Shown: positions 9,784 through 18,788, counted from the first letter of the stretch. The stretch: 64,000 bases of DNA from an uncultured Pseudomonadales bacterium (GCA_947488935.1 CANLBN010000004.1:1-64000); one strand, 5' to 3'. A program made the numbers and translations. Notes: generated by a model from the sequence alone, not told the origin.

Positions 9784-9851
9784 AAAGCTCTCGCTTATTG
9801 GCAATACTCTTATCATTTCATGATTAAGAAGCACTGATAAGTGAGAGCTTT
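9784..9851. terminator. Long-stem inverted repeat after prc
   Basis: Arms AAAGCTCTCGCTTAT (9784-9798) and ATAAGTGAGAGCTTT (9837-9851) pair at 14 of 15 positions around a 38-nt loop, just after the prc stop. The position fits a transcription end, but no strong T-run follows, so this is either a weak terminator or another structured extragenic element. Confidence 0.4.
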
Positions 9852-9907
9852 GTAGATTATATCCGCTAATAATACTTAATACCCACCTTCAAATAGATCC
9901 TATTCTT

Positions 9908-10723
9908 ATGCTATCTGTTATTTCTTTTAATACTAATAGTATTCGCCAGCGAATACATCAACTCGAAGCACTGATTAACACTTATGATCCCGACTTTATT
10001 GGGATACAAGAAACCAAAGTCACCGATGAAGAGTTTCCTGAAGAGCTCATTAATAAACTTGGCTACCAGGTACATTTTCATGGCCAAAAAACCCATTACG
10101 GTGTTGCTCTACTCTCAAAACACGAATTTATCAGTGTTGAGAAAGGCTTTCCTCACGATACAGAAGAAACTCAACGACGTCTTATTACTGGTCACTTTGC
10201 CTCCCCTTTTGGTGGCGAGATTACCGTTATCAATGGTTATTTTCCTCAGGGTGAGAGTAATGAGCACCCGACAAAATATCCAAATAAAAGAAACTTTTAT
10301 GCTGATTTGACGCAATCCTTAAAAGACAATTATTCTTCAGATGATCAAGTGATCGTCATGGGAGATATTAATATTTCGCCGGCTGATAATGATATTGGCA
10401 TCGGTGAAGATAACCGCAAACGTTGGCTTAAAAGCGGTAAATGTAGTTTTTTGCCAGAGGAGCGTGAATGGTTAACAACACTCAAGGGTTGGGGTCTAGA
10501 AGATACTTTTCGCAAACATTACCCTGATACAGATGATATATTTAGCTGGTTTGACTACAGAAGTCGTGGCTTTGAAAGAGAACCTAAACGCGGCTTACGC
10601 ATTGATGTTATTTTAGCAACTAAAACACTATATGATCGTTCAAAAGATGCAGGCATTGATTACGATGTCCGTGGTATGGAAAAACCTTCTGATCATGCTC
10701 CTATATGGACACGCTTCGAATAA
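9908..10723 (+). CDS. xthA: Exodeoxyribonuclease III
   Basis: AP endonuclease and 3'-5' exonuclease of base-excision repair, in the cytoplasm. The 271-residue product matches E. coli XthA (268) from end to end. Visible catalytic motifs of the exonuclease-endonuclease-phosphatase fold are IGIQETKV (metal-binding Glu), MGDINISP (Asp/Asn pair) near the middle, and the terminal SDHAPIW with the catalytic His. It starts with ATG at 9908; no strong Shine-Dalgarno is seen. It is followed directly by a short hairpin. Confidence 0.95.
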   Translation: MLSVISFNTNSIRQRIHQLEALINTYDPDFIGIQETKVTDEEFPEELINKLGYQVHFHGQKTHYGVALLSKHEFISVEKGFPHDTEETQRRLITGHFASPFGGEITVINGYFPQGESNEHPTKYPNKRNFYADLTQSLKDNYSSDDQVIVMGDINISPADNDIGIGEDNRKRWLKSGKCSFLPEEREWLTTLKGWGLEDTFRKHYPDTDDIFSWFDYRSRGFEREPKRGLRIDVILATKTLYDRSKDAGIDYDVRGMEKPSDHAPIWTRFE

Positions 10724-10739
10724 GCCCTTTTTAGGGCTT
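10722..10739 (+). terminator. Short hairpin overlapping the xthA stop
   Basis: AAGCCCT (10722-10728) and AGGGCTT (10733-10739) form a perfect 7-bp stem with a TTTT loop, beginning within the stop codon of xthA. Only a few T residues follow, so intrinsic termination may be inefficient. Confidence 0.4.
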
Positions 10740-11074
10740 TGCAACAGGAAAGAATAGCATTATTAGCATAGGTGGTTATCTGATCAAGAGAATTAAAAAC
10801 AATAATGAAAACACCTTCATTTATAATAAATAAACAGCTTTACTTTCCTAGTCTATTAATAGATCTCCTCAGTGTATTTTCTTTGGGTCCATTGTTTTAT
10901 ATCACTATCGACTGGGATTTATTGCACTTACTCTATCTTAATTTTTTTGCCCTATTTATCTTTTTTTATGGGGAACATTTATTTTTTTAGTAATGGCATC
11001 TATGTCTATTTAACATTCATCCAAAAGATTGACACCAACTCAAAGACAAGAAAAACACATAAGGAGTTGCAGTA
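10740..11074. other. Intergenic region before the YdcJ/HglS-like gene
   Basis: About 335 bp of AT-rich DNA. Short overlapping hydrophobic frames (10805-10990, 10872-11075) are present but lack ribosome binding sites and any recognisable family, so I do not call them. AAGGAG lies at 11060-11065, correctly placed for the next gene. Confidence 0.5.
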
Positions 11075-12436
11075 ATGACTATAAAGCTATCCCCTGACAA
11101 TATCCGCTCCCATTTTTCTAGTGCCATGTCAGAGATGTACCGATCTGAAGTGCCTCTATATCAAGAGCTTATCACTCTAGTAGAAGAGGTTAATAATGAC
11201 ATATTAGCGGCAAACCCCGAGCTAAAACAGCAATTAGAAAAGACGGGAGAGTTAAATCGACTTAATGTAGAAAGACATGGTGCTATTCGAGTAGGTACGG
11301 CCACGGAGCTTAATAATATTCGCCGACTATTTGCAGTAATGGGTATGTACCCTGTTGGCTATTATGACCTTTCTGTCGCTGGCCTACCCGTACATTCCAC
11401 CGCATTTCGGCCTACAGCTAAGTCTTCACTGAATAAAAACCCTTTCCGCATTTTTACCTCTCTCCTACGCCTAGAATTACTAGAAGACCAAGAACTTGCA
11501 CAAAAGGCAGAGAGAATACTCAATAGACGCCAGATTATTACAGATAGAGCATTAGCGCTTATCGAAATAGCCGAAGCAAATAATGGCTTATTAGAAACCG
11601 AGGCCAATGAGTTTGTTCAAGAAGCGTTAGAAACTTTTCGGTGGCATAGCCAGGCAACGGTAAGTTCAGAGACATATCAAGAGTTATTGCGCGCGCACAG
11701 CCTTGTTGCCGATATTGTTAGTTTTCGTGGCCCACATATTAATCACCTAACACCCCGCACATTAGATATAGACCTGGCACAGAAAAAAATGGTCGAGAAA
11801 AACATGCCGGCAAAAGCAACTATTGAGGGCCCACCTAAACGCAACTTAGCTATTTTACTTCGCCAGACCGCGTTTAAAGCACTGACAGAAAACATTAGTT
11901 TTACCGATGGTATTAACTCAACTCATACCGCCCGCTTTGGTGAAATAGAGCAGCGCGGTAGTGCACTCACCCCAAAAGGCAGAAAACTTTACGATAAGCT
12001 CTTGAACGCTGCTATCAATCAAAATGGCAATCAAAGTAGCAAAGAAGGTCCCGAGCAATACTCACAGGCGCTAGAAAAAGCATTTGAGGCTTTCCCCAGT
12101 GATTACGCAAGCTTAGCTAAAGAAAACTTAGGTTTTTTTGAATACCATGCCAACAAGCAAGCGAGAAAACCTAAACAAGACGAGAGCATAGAGGCTCTTA
12201 TCGAAACAGGCGCTTTAATCTGTTCACCACAGACCTATGAAGATTTTTTACCGGTCTCTGCAGCGGGTATATTCCACTCTAACTTAGATAGCAATGCCGG
12301 GGCAGATTATACCAATAAAGCCAATCAAAAAAGCTTTGAAGAATCTCTTGGATGCCAAGTTATTAGCGAAATGACACTCTACAAAGAGATAGAAGAGAAA
12401 AGCTTACGAGAGGCTCTTTCAATATTAAAAGATTAA
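11075..12436 (+). CDS. 2-oxoadipate dioxygenase/decarboxylase family (YdcJ/HglS, DUF1338)
   Basis: Non-heme iron enzyme of the DUF1338 family. The characterised Pseudomonas member HglS converts 2-oxoadipate to D-2-hydroxyglutarate in lysine catabolism. The product has 453 residues. The metal ligands expected from HglS (H70, H226, E294) have clear counterparts: His68 in VERHGAIR, His224 in INHLTPR and Glu290 in ARFGEIEQRG. Start ATG at 11075, with AAGGAG ten bases upstream. No other lysine-catabolic gene (amidotransferase, 2-hydroxyglutarate dehydrogenase) is nearby, so the physiological substrate is assumed from the family only. Confidence 0.88.
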   Translation: MTIKLSPDNIRSHFSSAMSEMYRSEVPLYQELITLVEEVNNDILAANPELKQQLEKTGELNRLNVERHGAIRVGTATELNNIRRLFAVMGMYPVGYYDLSVAGLPVHSTAFRPTAKSSLNKNPFRIFTSLLRLELLEDQELAQKAERILNRRQIITDRALALIEIAEANNGLLETEANEFVQEALETFRWHSQATVSSETYQELLRAHSLVADIVSFRGPHINHLTPRTLDIDLAQKKMVEKNMPAKATIEGPPKRNLAILLRQTAFKALTENISFTDGINSTHTARFGEIEQRGSALTPKGRKLYDKLLNAAINQNGNQSSKEGPEQYSQALEKAFEAFPSDYASLAKENLGFFEYHANKQARKPKQDESIEALIETGALICSPQTYEDFLPVSAAGIFHSNLDSNAGADYTNKANQKSFEESLGCQVISEMTLYKEIEEKSLREALSILKD

Positions 12437-12714
12437 GAGCCTTTGGATAAACCCTCAAAGCTCATCGATTTTCAAAAGGCTTTCTTTTAAAAAGAAACTT
12501 TGTGCCATATTAAAAACAGAGATAGAAAGCACCCAGCTAATGCCACACTACCTTCTAATGCTTCAACCAATGCAGGCGTTGTAACACCACGGGTATTAAA
12601 GCAACAAGCAGTATCCGATAGCAAACCTAGGCACGACTCAAAATACTAAAAAATACAGAAGAATCATTCTAGGATTTTATCTTTTATTAAAAGTAGCCAG
12701 TTAACAATACCGGA

Positions 12715-14949
12715 CTACTTTTCGTCTTTTTCAGACAAGTGAATAGCACGGCCTATCCAACGCCGTAAAATTGCAGTAAGTTCATCAATTTGTAACGGAG
12801 CATCGATATAATAATCCATCCCAAACTGTAAGCAGCGAGTTTCTTCGCCCTCTTGCTCATGATGGCTTAAGCCAAGCGCGGGTAATATGTAATTCTTAGA
12901 GTGGAACGCAACATTTTTAGATTTTGCAGAAGCAATAAACTTTTTCATTTCTTCATCATCTAACTGTACATCAGTAATAAATGCATCGTAAGCTATTTTT
13001 TCAAATTGGCTGCTCGCTTCTTCTGGTGTTTTAACAGTTGTTACCAAACAGCCCAATTTTTTAAGCATAACCTCTGCAATTGTTCTATCAATATCCTCGT
13101 CTTGCAGCAGCAATATCCTCTTGTTTTTAAGGAAGTTTTCGCTAGCTTCTTCAACATTTTCTTCTAAATCTTTAATCAACAAATGTTTAAGCTTTTTGCG
13201 CAAACGATTATGCTCTACAGGTTTGCGAATTAACTCAACATTTGGATTAGTATGAACAATATCTTCAACCTCTGGGAGCTTGCTTTGGTGCTCACTAACA
13301 CAAATTAATTGACTAACCGGATTATCTAAACACAATGCTGCAATTGATTTTGAAAGTGACAAACTATCTAGACTTTGAATCCTTGTGTAAATAAACACAG
13401 CATCTATTGGATGAATACTCGCCTGGGATTGCTTAATTAAATTTATTGCTGATGTTTCATCATGTGCAATCGCTACAATAAAACCCCAGGTCTCCAGCGT
13501 ATTCTTATACTCATCTTCGATAAGCTTTGGCGGCTGATAAATGAGTATATGCTTACCATTTAACTTAGAGACTTTTTGCGTATTGGTGTTTATTGGCGTT
13601 ACCATTGGCACCACCACATTAAACCAAAAATTTAAATGCCCGTTGCTCGTATACTCCGCACCAGCTTTACCCTGCATGCGGATAGCCAAGCCATTAGCAA
13701 TAGCAAGACTCAGCCCTTGGCTCATATCATTTGCATAATGTGGTTTAAATGCATCAAGTAGTTGCTGCTCTATTTCTACACTGCGATGTGGGTGGTCAAT
13801 AGTAATTACTACTGTCAATACATCTTGCTTGTCATCATCCGTACTGTAGTCTGCATCTAAAACCAAGCAACCTTTATCGGCATAGCCAATAACGCTACTT
13901 AGCATATTAATGATGATTTGTTCCAAACGCTGAGCGTCACCTCTTACCCTTAATGGAAACTCAGTACAGTAACGTGAGAAAATTTCAATTTCTTTATTGT
14001 AAACTTGATCACTAATCGCCGTAACAGATTTTTCGATGGTCCCTCTAAGGTCAATCACCTGAGCATCAAGTACCACTTCGTTGCGGGAGATATATGAGAA
14101 CTCCAAGACGTTTTGTAGCATGTGGATTTGCTGTTGGCTTTTTTGTTCTGCCAGTGCCACGAGAACTTCTTCTTGCTCGGGTAATTTAGCCAGCTTGAGT
14201 AATTTAAGGCTACCGAGTATTTCTCTAAGAGATGTTTTAAGCTCGTCGGCTAAATTAACAAACAGCGTATCTTTATTCGAAAGCGAGCTTTCTGAAGAGA
14301 TTTTTTCAGCCTCTAACGCATTTGCTCTTTGAGTCAAATCATAGGTTGCCTGTAACCGTGACCAATAGGCACCACCGATGATTTCACCTTGGCGTCGAAG
14401 TAATACAAACAGTAACAACATTATAATACCGTAGATACTTTCTAAAGCATTAAAAGAAATAATGGCAACTATGCTACAGGGAAGTAAGGCTAATGAAACA
14501 TATAATATATAAAAATTTTTGTATGGCGAGAAAACATGAGAGCAGCTACTAATAAAGGCAATGGTATAAAACCATAGTAATGGCACCTCATTTTTTATAC
14601 CAATTTTATGGGTAAGAACTGCCAGTATCATTCCCCACCATGCTGCATTAATAATTGTGAGGGATAAGTAAATGTTACGCCATCGGGATGGGCCTTGAGC
14701 ATAAAGCACATGAAAACGCGCCAAATAATATACCCGAAAAATGCTGATTACAACGATACCTAGAACAAAAATACTCGCAATAATTGGGCTCTCTTTGTAG
14801 TACTGCCCTAAAAAGAGTGACAGTACGAGTATGACAATACTCATCCCTAAACCGCGTATAGAATATCGAGCTAACCTATGGTCGGTATCACGCAGAAGAT
14901 TACGTTGCTTGTGTACTTTTAGCACCGGAGTAAAGAAACTAAATTGCAT
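12715..14949 (-). CDS. Degenerate hybrid sensor kinase (pseudokinase) with two receiver domains
   Basis: 744 residues: about six membrane helices (33-185), a short coiled coil, a HisKA-like dimerisation segment, a GHKL-ATPase-like domain and two C-terminal receiver-like domains. The H-box, normally NMSHELRTPL, reads NLADELKTSL, so the phospho-accepting His is Asp235. The N-box Asn position reads MLSSVIGYA and the G2 box is GLSLAI. In the first receiver the phospho-Asp position is DAVFIYTR (no Asp). The second keeps an Asp in AFITDVQL but has lost part of the acidic pair (LLLQDED) and the conserved Lys (YIDAPL). Architecture resembles BarA/RpfC-type hybrids. The frame is intact, so it is probably a functional non-catalytic sensor rather than a decaying gene; that is inference. 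Confidence 0.8.
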   Translation of the reverse strand: MQFSFFTPVLKVHKQRNLLRDTDHRLARYSIRGLGMSIVILVLSLFLGQYYKESPIIASIFVLGIVVISIFRVYYLARFHVLYAQGPSRWRNIYLSLTIINAAWWGMILAVLTHKIGIKNEVPLLWFYTIAFISSCSHVFSPYKNFYILYVSLALLPCSIVAIISFNALESIYGIIMLLLFVLLRRQGEIIGGAYWSRLQATYDLTQRANALEAEKISSESSLSNKDTLFVNLADELKTSLREILGSLKLLKLAKLPEQEEVLVALAEQKSQQQIHMLQNVLEFSYISRNEVVLDAQVIDLRGTIEKSVTAISDQVYNKEIEIFSRYCTEFPLRVRGDAQRLEQIIINMLSSVIGYADKGCLVLDADYSTDDDKQDVLTVVITIDHPHRSVEIEQQLLDAFKPHYANDMSQGLSLAIANGLAIRMQGKAGAEYTSNGHLNFWFNVVVPMVTPINTNTQKVSKLNGKHILIYQPPKLIEDEYKNTLETWGFIVAIAHDETSAINLIKQSQASIHPIDAVFIYTRIQSLDSLSLSKSIAALCLDNPVSQLICVSEHQSKLPEVEDIVHTNPNVELIRKPVEHNRLRKKLKHLLIKDLEENVEEASENFLKNKRILLLQDEDIDRTIAEVMLKKLGCLVTTVKTPEEASSQFEKIAYDAFITDVQLDDEEMKKFIASAKSKNVAFHSKNYILPALGLSHHEQEGEETRCLQFGMDYYIDAPLQIDELTAILRRWIGRAIHLSEKDEK

Positions 14950-15042
14950 AGCGACTCTTTTTACTATTTTTGATTATTGTTAATTATTTTAAAGGGTATG
15001 CTCTATCTCAAACAATACCTCGAAGATGTTAGAAAGCTCTGA

Positions 15043-15246
15043 TTAAGAAGGTATTATAAACTCAACCAAGACGGTTTTAATAACAAAACCTAACAAACCA
15101 ACGCCCAATGCAGAAAACAATATAATACTTCCAAAACGCCCTGCCTTTGAGCGCTTTGCTAGATCCCACATAATAAAACACATAAAGAGTATTAAGCCCC
15201 CAATACCAATATACAAGGAAAGAGTTTCGAATTGTACAATTGACAT
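15043..15246 (-). CDS. DUF2788 small membrane protein
   Basis: 67-residue protein with two hydrophobic helices separated by the basic, conserved stretch WDLAKRSKAGRFG, characteristic of DUF2788 proteins of Pseudomonas and relatives. Function unknown. I chose the ATG at 15246; the frame also opens with a TTG at 15255. It lies about 95 bp upstream of the degenerate sensor kinase on the same strand, so co-transcription is possible. Confidence 0.82.
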   Translation of the reverse strand: MSIVQFETLSLYIGIGGLILFMCFIMWDLAKRSKAGRFGSIILFSALGVGLLGFVIKTVLVEFIIPS

Positions 15247-15517
15247 AAAAGGCAACCAGAAATTTGCGCTGACAATACCTTTGAAAGCTATCCATAATAC
15301 TTTATAGAAAATGCGGTATAAAAAGTACTAATAGAGCAAGATATTGGTAAGTATTGGATAAATAATAGAGTTTATCGTTTTTATCAATAATTTTAGGACT
15401 AAGGTATAAACTCCCTTAATTATACCGACTTTTTCAAGAAAATAGGTATCTCTTTAAGCAATAAAGCGATATATGGGAATGTTGCTGAGCACTTAATACC
15501 TGATTAAGCTCAGCTAG

Positions 15518-16120
15518 CTAGATACTTGTCAGTGTACCCATATAGCGATTAACCGCATCGCTTATAAAGTCGTTGTCTTTAGGCGGCCTAAGAGTGCTTG
15601 AATAAGCATCAATAAGAGCGACATCAATAACCTGGCCATTTACTGCATCCACTAAACTGATATTCATAACTAGTTGAAGAGGCTTTATTTTTATTGGCTT
15701 TAAAAAAGAAGAACTCTTCTTCTTTTTACTACTGCTAGCATCTTTGATAGGGTCTTTAGTATTGATAGCTATTGCTTTTGTTTCTGTCTCTGCGACTTTA
15801 TTCTTCATCTCCATCTTTAGTAATACTATCTTGAATACAAAGTCGTAACGATTAGCAAGTTCATCATTATCATAGACAAGCTCCGCGTGCCTCACATGGT
15901 ATTTAAAGCTATCCAGAATATGCTTATGCCTAGTTGGGCTACCTGTTATCATCAAGCCTATACTACTCGCAGGTGATATCACGAATTGTCGCTGACGTTT
16001 GATAGTAACCTGATTATTTAGCGACGTGATGCTCCCTAATTGCTTTAGGTCTTGCTTACTGATCCCAGTACAGGCACATAGCAAAATAATACTGCTGAAT
16101 ATAATAAGAAGTTTATACAT
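15518..16120 (-). CDS. Unknown lipoprotein
   Basis: About 200 residues with a lipoprotein signal peptide (MYKLLIIFSS, then lipobox LLCAC and a mature Cys followed by TG). It contains a poly-Ser/Lys linker (SSSKKKKSSS) in the middle and a C-terminal segment reading SLVDAVNGQVIDVALID. I do not recognise the family with confidence; the overall pattern (lipid anchor, compact alpha/beta body, statement of a property per cell envelope) is reminiscent of DUF4823-type lipoproteins. Start chosen at the ATG 16120 because it begins the signal peptide directly; the frame extends upstream to 16153. No partner genes are adjacent. Confidence 0.65.
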   Translation of the reverse strand: MYKLLIIFSSIILLCACTGISKQDLKQLGSITSLNNQVTIKRQRQFVISPASSIGLMITGSPTRHKHILDSFKYHVRHAELVYDNDELANRYDFVFKIVLLKMEMKNKVAETETKAIAINTKDPIKDASSSKKKKSSSFLKPIKIKPLQLVMNISLVDAVNGQVIDVALIDAYSSTLRPPKDNDFISDAVNRYMGTLTSI

Positions 16121-16465
16121 TAGCCTGTCTCGCTGACTTTTGGTTAAATTCACACTATAAAGCTATCGGCGGATTCGCGTAAAAATGAAGTGATAATACA
16201 ATTTTAGCTAGGGCTATTTTTTACATTAACAATATTAATTAAGTATTTGATTTTATTAATTTTAAACAAGAGGTTATGCACGCTAAAAAGAGGAATGAAA
16301 CTTATTATTAAAAAGAGTTATATTAAAAAGCTGTTAATTCAAAAAAAATTTATGGATTGACTGGAAATTACTCCAATATACACCATACTATGTAATATAG
16401 AGTTTTTATCCTTTTGATTGTGGGTAATAACCTGTTTAGTTAGTCATTAATTCCAATGGTCTTAG
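16121..16465. other. Intergenic region, possible small-RNA gene
   Basis: No coding sequence is convincing on either strand; the longest plus-strand frames are under 20 codons. Two strong plus-strand terminators lie at the right edge although no plus-strand gene precedes them. A TTGACT hexamer at about 16356 is a possible -35 element, but I see no well-spaced -10. A plus-strand non-coding RNA starting somewhere after 16350 would explain the terminators. Confidence 0.35.
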
Positions 16466-16497
16466 CCAAGTGATCCCCCCAGACACTTGGTTTTTTT
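16466..16497 (+). terminator. Intrinsic terminator, first of a tandem pair
   Basis: CCAAGTG (16466-16472) pairs perfectly with CACTTGG (16484-16490) around an 11-nt loop and is followed by seven T. Directional for the plus strand only. The 39-bp unit is repeated almost exactly at 16505. Confidence 0.8.
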
Positions 16498-16504
16498 ACA
16501 CCAA

Positions 16505-16536
16505 CCAAGTGATCCCCCTAGACACTTGGTTTTTTT
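16505..16536 (+). terminator. Intrinsic terminator, second of a tandem pair
   Basis: Same stem as the previous unit (CCAAGTG 16505-16511, CACTTGG 16523-16529) followed by seven T. The loop differs by a single base from the first copy, suggesting a recent local duplication. Confidence 0.8.
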
Positions 16537-16584
16537 ACGCCTGCATTTCTAGTACTGGTAAAGACAACATAGTAAAACAAGCTG

Positions 16585-17301
16585 CTAAGGTAATGGCTTA
16601 GTAAGCTCATCAGTATGCTTTAGGTGACGCTGTACAGATCGATACCACTGTGGCCCATCAATAATACCTCCTGTATCATCGAGCGACGGATACTCTAAAT
16701 CATGCTTATCGCAATACTCAGCTAGCATCGGCTGGCACCAGTTAAATAGGCGATGTTTAAAAAGAGCTTTAGGTAGGCAGTCATTGCCGTACAAACCCGC
16801 ACTGGTACGCTGTCGCTGGGCTTCTGCCATAATGATTGAACAAGCGACCGAGACATTCAATGAGCCCACCATACCCAGCATCGGAATCGTAATATACTCG
16901 TCGACACTATCTAAGGCGTACTGGCTTGGGCCGGGCTTTTCCCCTCCCAATAATAATGCAGTTGGCTTTGTGTAATCGATATCACGATAATCCAAAGCGG
17001 TGCTCGATAGATGTGCCGCAACAATCTGAAAGCCTTTCTCCTTTAGTGAGCTAATTGGTGTAGCGACCGAGTCATACTCGGCTGTGCTGACCCATTTTTG
17101 GCTGCCAAGTGCTGTCCCTCTATAATTTTGGAAGCCTGCTCTAGGTGTAACCACATGAATAGTATCAATACCAACCGCATCACATGTGCGGATAATTGCC
17201 GATATATTCCTACCTTTGTGCACCTCATCGGTGATTACCGTTAAGCCCGCTTGTCTATTATTTAGCACTTGCAAGATTTTTGAATAACGTTCTGGTGTCA
17301 T
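16585..17301 (-). CDS. trmH: tRNA (guanosine(18)-2'-O)-methyltransferase
   Basis: SpoU/TrmH-class SPOUT methyltransferase that 2'-O-methylates G18 in the D-loop of tRNAs using SAM. The product (238 residues from the ATG at 17301) aligns with E. coli TrmH throughout: motif 1 in NISAIIRTCDAVG with the catalytic Arg, motif 2 around LLLGGEKPG, and motif 3 in IPMLGMVGSLNVSVA. The frame extends to a TTG at 17316, but the ATG gives the family's usual MTPERY start. It is transcribed alone; a palindrome containing a DnaA-box sequence sits just upstream. Confidence 0.94.
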   Translation of the reverse strand: MTPERYSKILQVLNNRQAGLTVITDEVHKGRNISAIIRTCDAVGIDTIHVVTPRAGFQNYRGTALGSQKWVSTAEYDSVATPISSLKEKGFQIVAAHLSSTALDYRDIDYTKPTALLLGGEKPGPSQYALDSVDEYITIPMLGMVGSLNVSVACSIIMAEAQRQRTSAGLYGNDCLPKALFKHRLFNWCQPMLAEYCDKHDLEYPSLDDTGGIIDGPQWYRSVQRHLKHTDELTKPLP

Positions 17302-17644
17302 AAGATTGTCAGTCAATATTTTCCACAGCTTCTGTGGATAAGTCCGTGGATAGCTATTTGAAAATTAGCCTAAGGCCTTAGAAATGGCCACACCCAACGA
17401 ATTGTACGTTTTTTAACCACATAAAAACTTCTTTAAAATCAATTGGTTACGAATGTCAACGCTCATATTAAAAAAAATGTAACTTTTTAGACTCAAATAT
17501 TACACTTTGTAACATATGTGCATAACGTTTGTTAGCGGCTCTTAACTTGGCGTCGCCGATTACTTCGTTTTGTCTAAAAAAATACAATACAAAGATTATC
17601 TATTTTTAAAGTGAGCTCAAAAAATCAAGTGTTTTTTAATAAAT
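17302..17644. other. Intergenic region between sohB and trmH
   Basis: About 340 bp without a gene. It contains the promoter of trmH and the 3' region of sohB. Apart from the palindrome at 17322-17341 I see only AT-rich sequence. Confidence 0.5.
17322..17341. promoter_or_regulatory. Palindrome containing a consensus DnaA box
   Basis: TCCACAG-CTT-CTGTGGA (17322-17338) is a perfect inverted repeat, and its right arm runs into TGTGGATAA (17333-17341), the reverse complement of the consensus DnaA box TTATCCACA. A weaker TGGATAG follows at about 17347. It lies 20 bp upstream of the trmH start. It could be a DnaA-responsive site or an operator for another factor. Confidence 0.4.
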
Positions 17645-18700
17645 TTACTGAAAAAAACGACTGGTTTGAAATTGCTCAAGAACACGTGAAATTCCTTTTT
17701 CGATACCCATTTGTACAGATAAACCTAAGCGCTCTGGCAAACTTTTTTTAGCGCTGTAAGTCACCGAAAAGACATCATAATCCGCAGCTAAACCTGTTAT
17801 ATAATCATCACTCGTGGTCAATTCATCAATCAGCTTATTTTCTTTGGCTTTTGTACCAAACCAAATTTCGCCCGTAGCAACAGCATCAATATCAACAATG
17901 GGGCGTTGCTGGTGCACATAATCTTTAAATAACCCATGGGTGAGTTCAAGGTCTTCAACAAACTTCTCCCGGCCTTTTTCCGTGTTTTCACCAAACATGG
18001 TTAATGTTCGTTTGTATTCACCTGCTGTTAGCATCTCAAAGTCTATATCGTGCTTTTTAAGCACTTTATGGAAGTTAGGTAATTGCGCCAAAACACCAAT
18101 TGACCCAATAATGGCAAAGGGAGCAGCACAAATCTTATCGGCAACACAAGCCATCATATAGCCCCCACTAGCCGCTACTTTATCAACACATACCGTGAAA
18201 GGAATCTCGCGTTGACGTATTCTATCTAGCTGGCTTGCCGCCAGTCCGTAGCTATGAACCATACCACCGCCGCTTTCTAAGCGGAGTACCACTTCATCTT
18301 TAGAGGTTGCGACAAATAAGACTGCACTCACTATCTCTCTTAACTGAGAAACAGCAGAGGCTTTCATATCGCCATCAAAATCGACCAGAAAAATACGCTT
18401 AGGCTCTTCGGTCACTTCATCGGATTTAAGTTTTTGCTTATTGGCTTTCTTTTCTCGCTTTTTTTCTTTAGCGAGCGCTTTTTCTTCTTTTTTAATGACA
18501 TCTTCATCAAACATGGCATGCTTCATTGATTGACTCATTTCGTCAAAGCGATCATTCATCTTTGTTACTTGTATAGCACCTGTAGCCGATGGCTTCTGGC
18601 GAGCTCCTGCGCTTACAATAAGCCCAATAACAACACCAATGGCAACAACAAACGTGACTACTTTTAACAAAAATAAACCATACTCGTATATGAATTCCAC
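17645..18700 (-). CDS. sohB: Probable inner-membrane S49 protease SohB
   Basis: Membrane-anchored serine protease of the SppA/SohB family (351 residues). Seen: an N-terminal transmembrane helix (about 5-30), a highly charged Lys/Glu coiled stretch (about 65-95), then the S49 domain with nucleophile Ser in KVAASGGYMMAC and the candidate general-base Lys in AGEYKRTLT. Length and N-terminal layout match E. coli SohB, not SppA. Its targets are unknown; in E. coli overproduction suppresses loss of DegP. It is followed by no obvious operon partner. Confidence 0.93.
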   Translation of the reverse strand: MEFIYEYGLFLLKVVTFVVAIGVVIGLIVSAGARQKPSATGAIQVTKMNDRFDEMSQSMKHAMFDEDVIKKEEKALAKEKKREKKANKQKLKSDEVTEEPKRIFLVDFDGDMKASAVSQLREIVSAVLFVATSKDEVVLRLESGGGMVHSYGLAASQLDRIRQREIPFTVCVDKVAASGGYMMACVADKICAAPFAIIGSIGVLAQLPNFHKVLKKHDIDFEMLTAGEYKRTLTMFGENTEKGREKFVEDLELTHGLFKDYVHQQRPIVDIDAVATGEIWFGTKAKENKLIDELTTSDDYITGLAADYDVFSVTYSAKKSLPERLGLSVQMGIEKGISRVLEQFQTSRFFQ

Positions 18701-18788
18701 GAGAACTCCTAAAAAATTAAATAGATGATAGAACTATAAAGAATTTATAGCCGATTTGGATTTTGCAGTATAACAAATATCTCCGAGG

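Noticed and set aside
10805..10990. 61-codon hydrophobic frame after xthA
   Set aside because: No ribosome binding site, overlapping frames of equal length, AT-rich DNA that favours hydrophobic codons, and no recognisable family.
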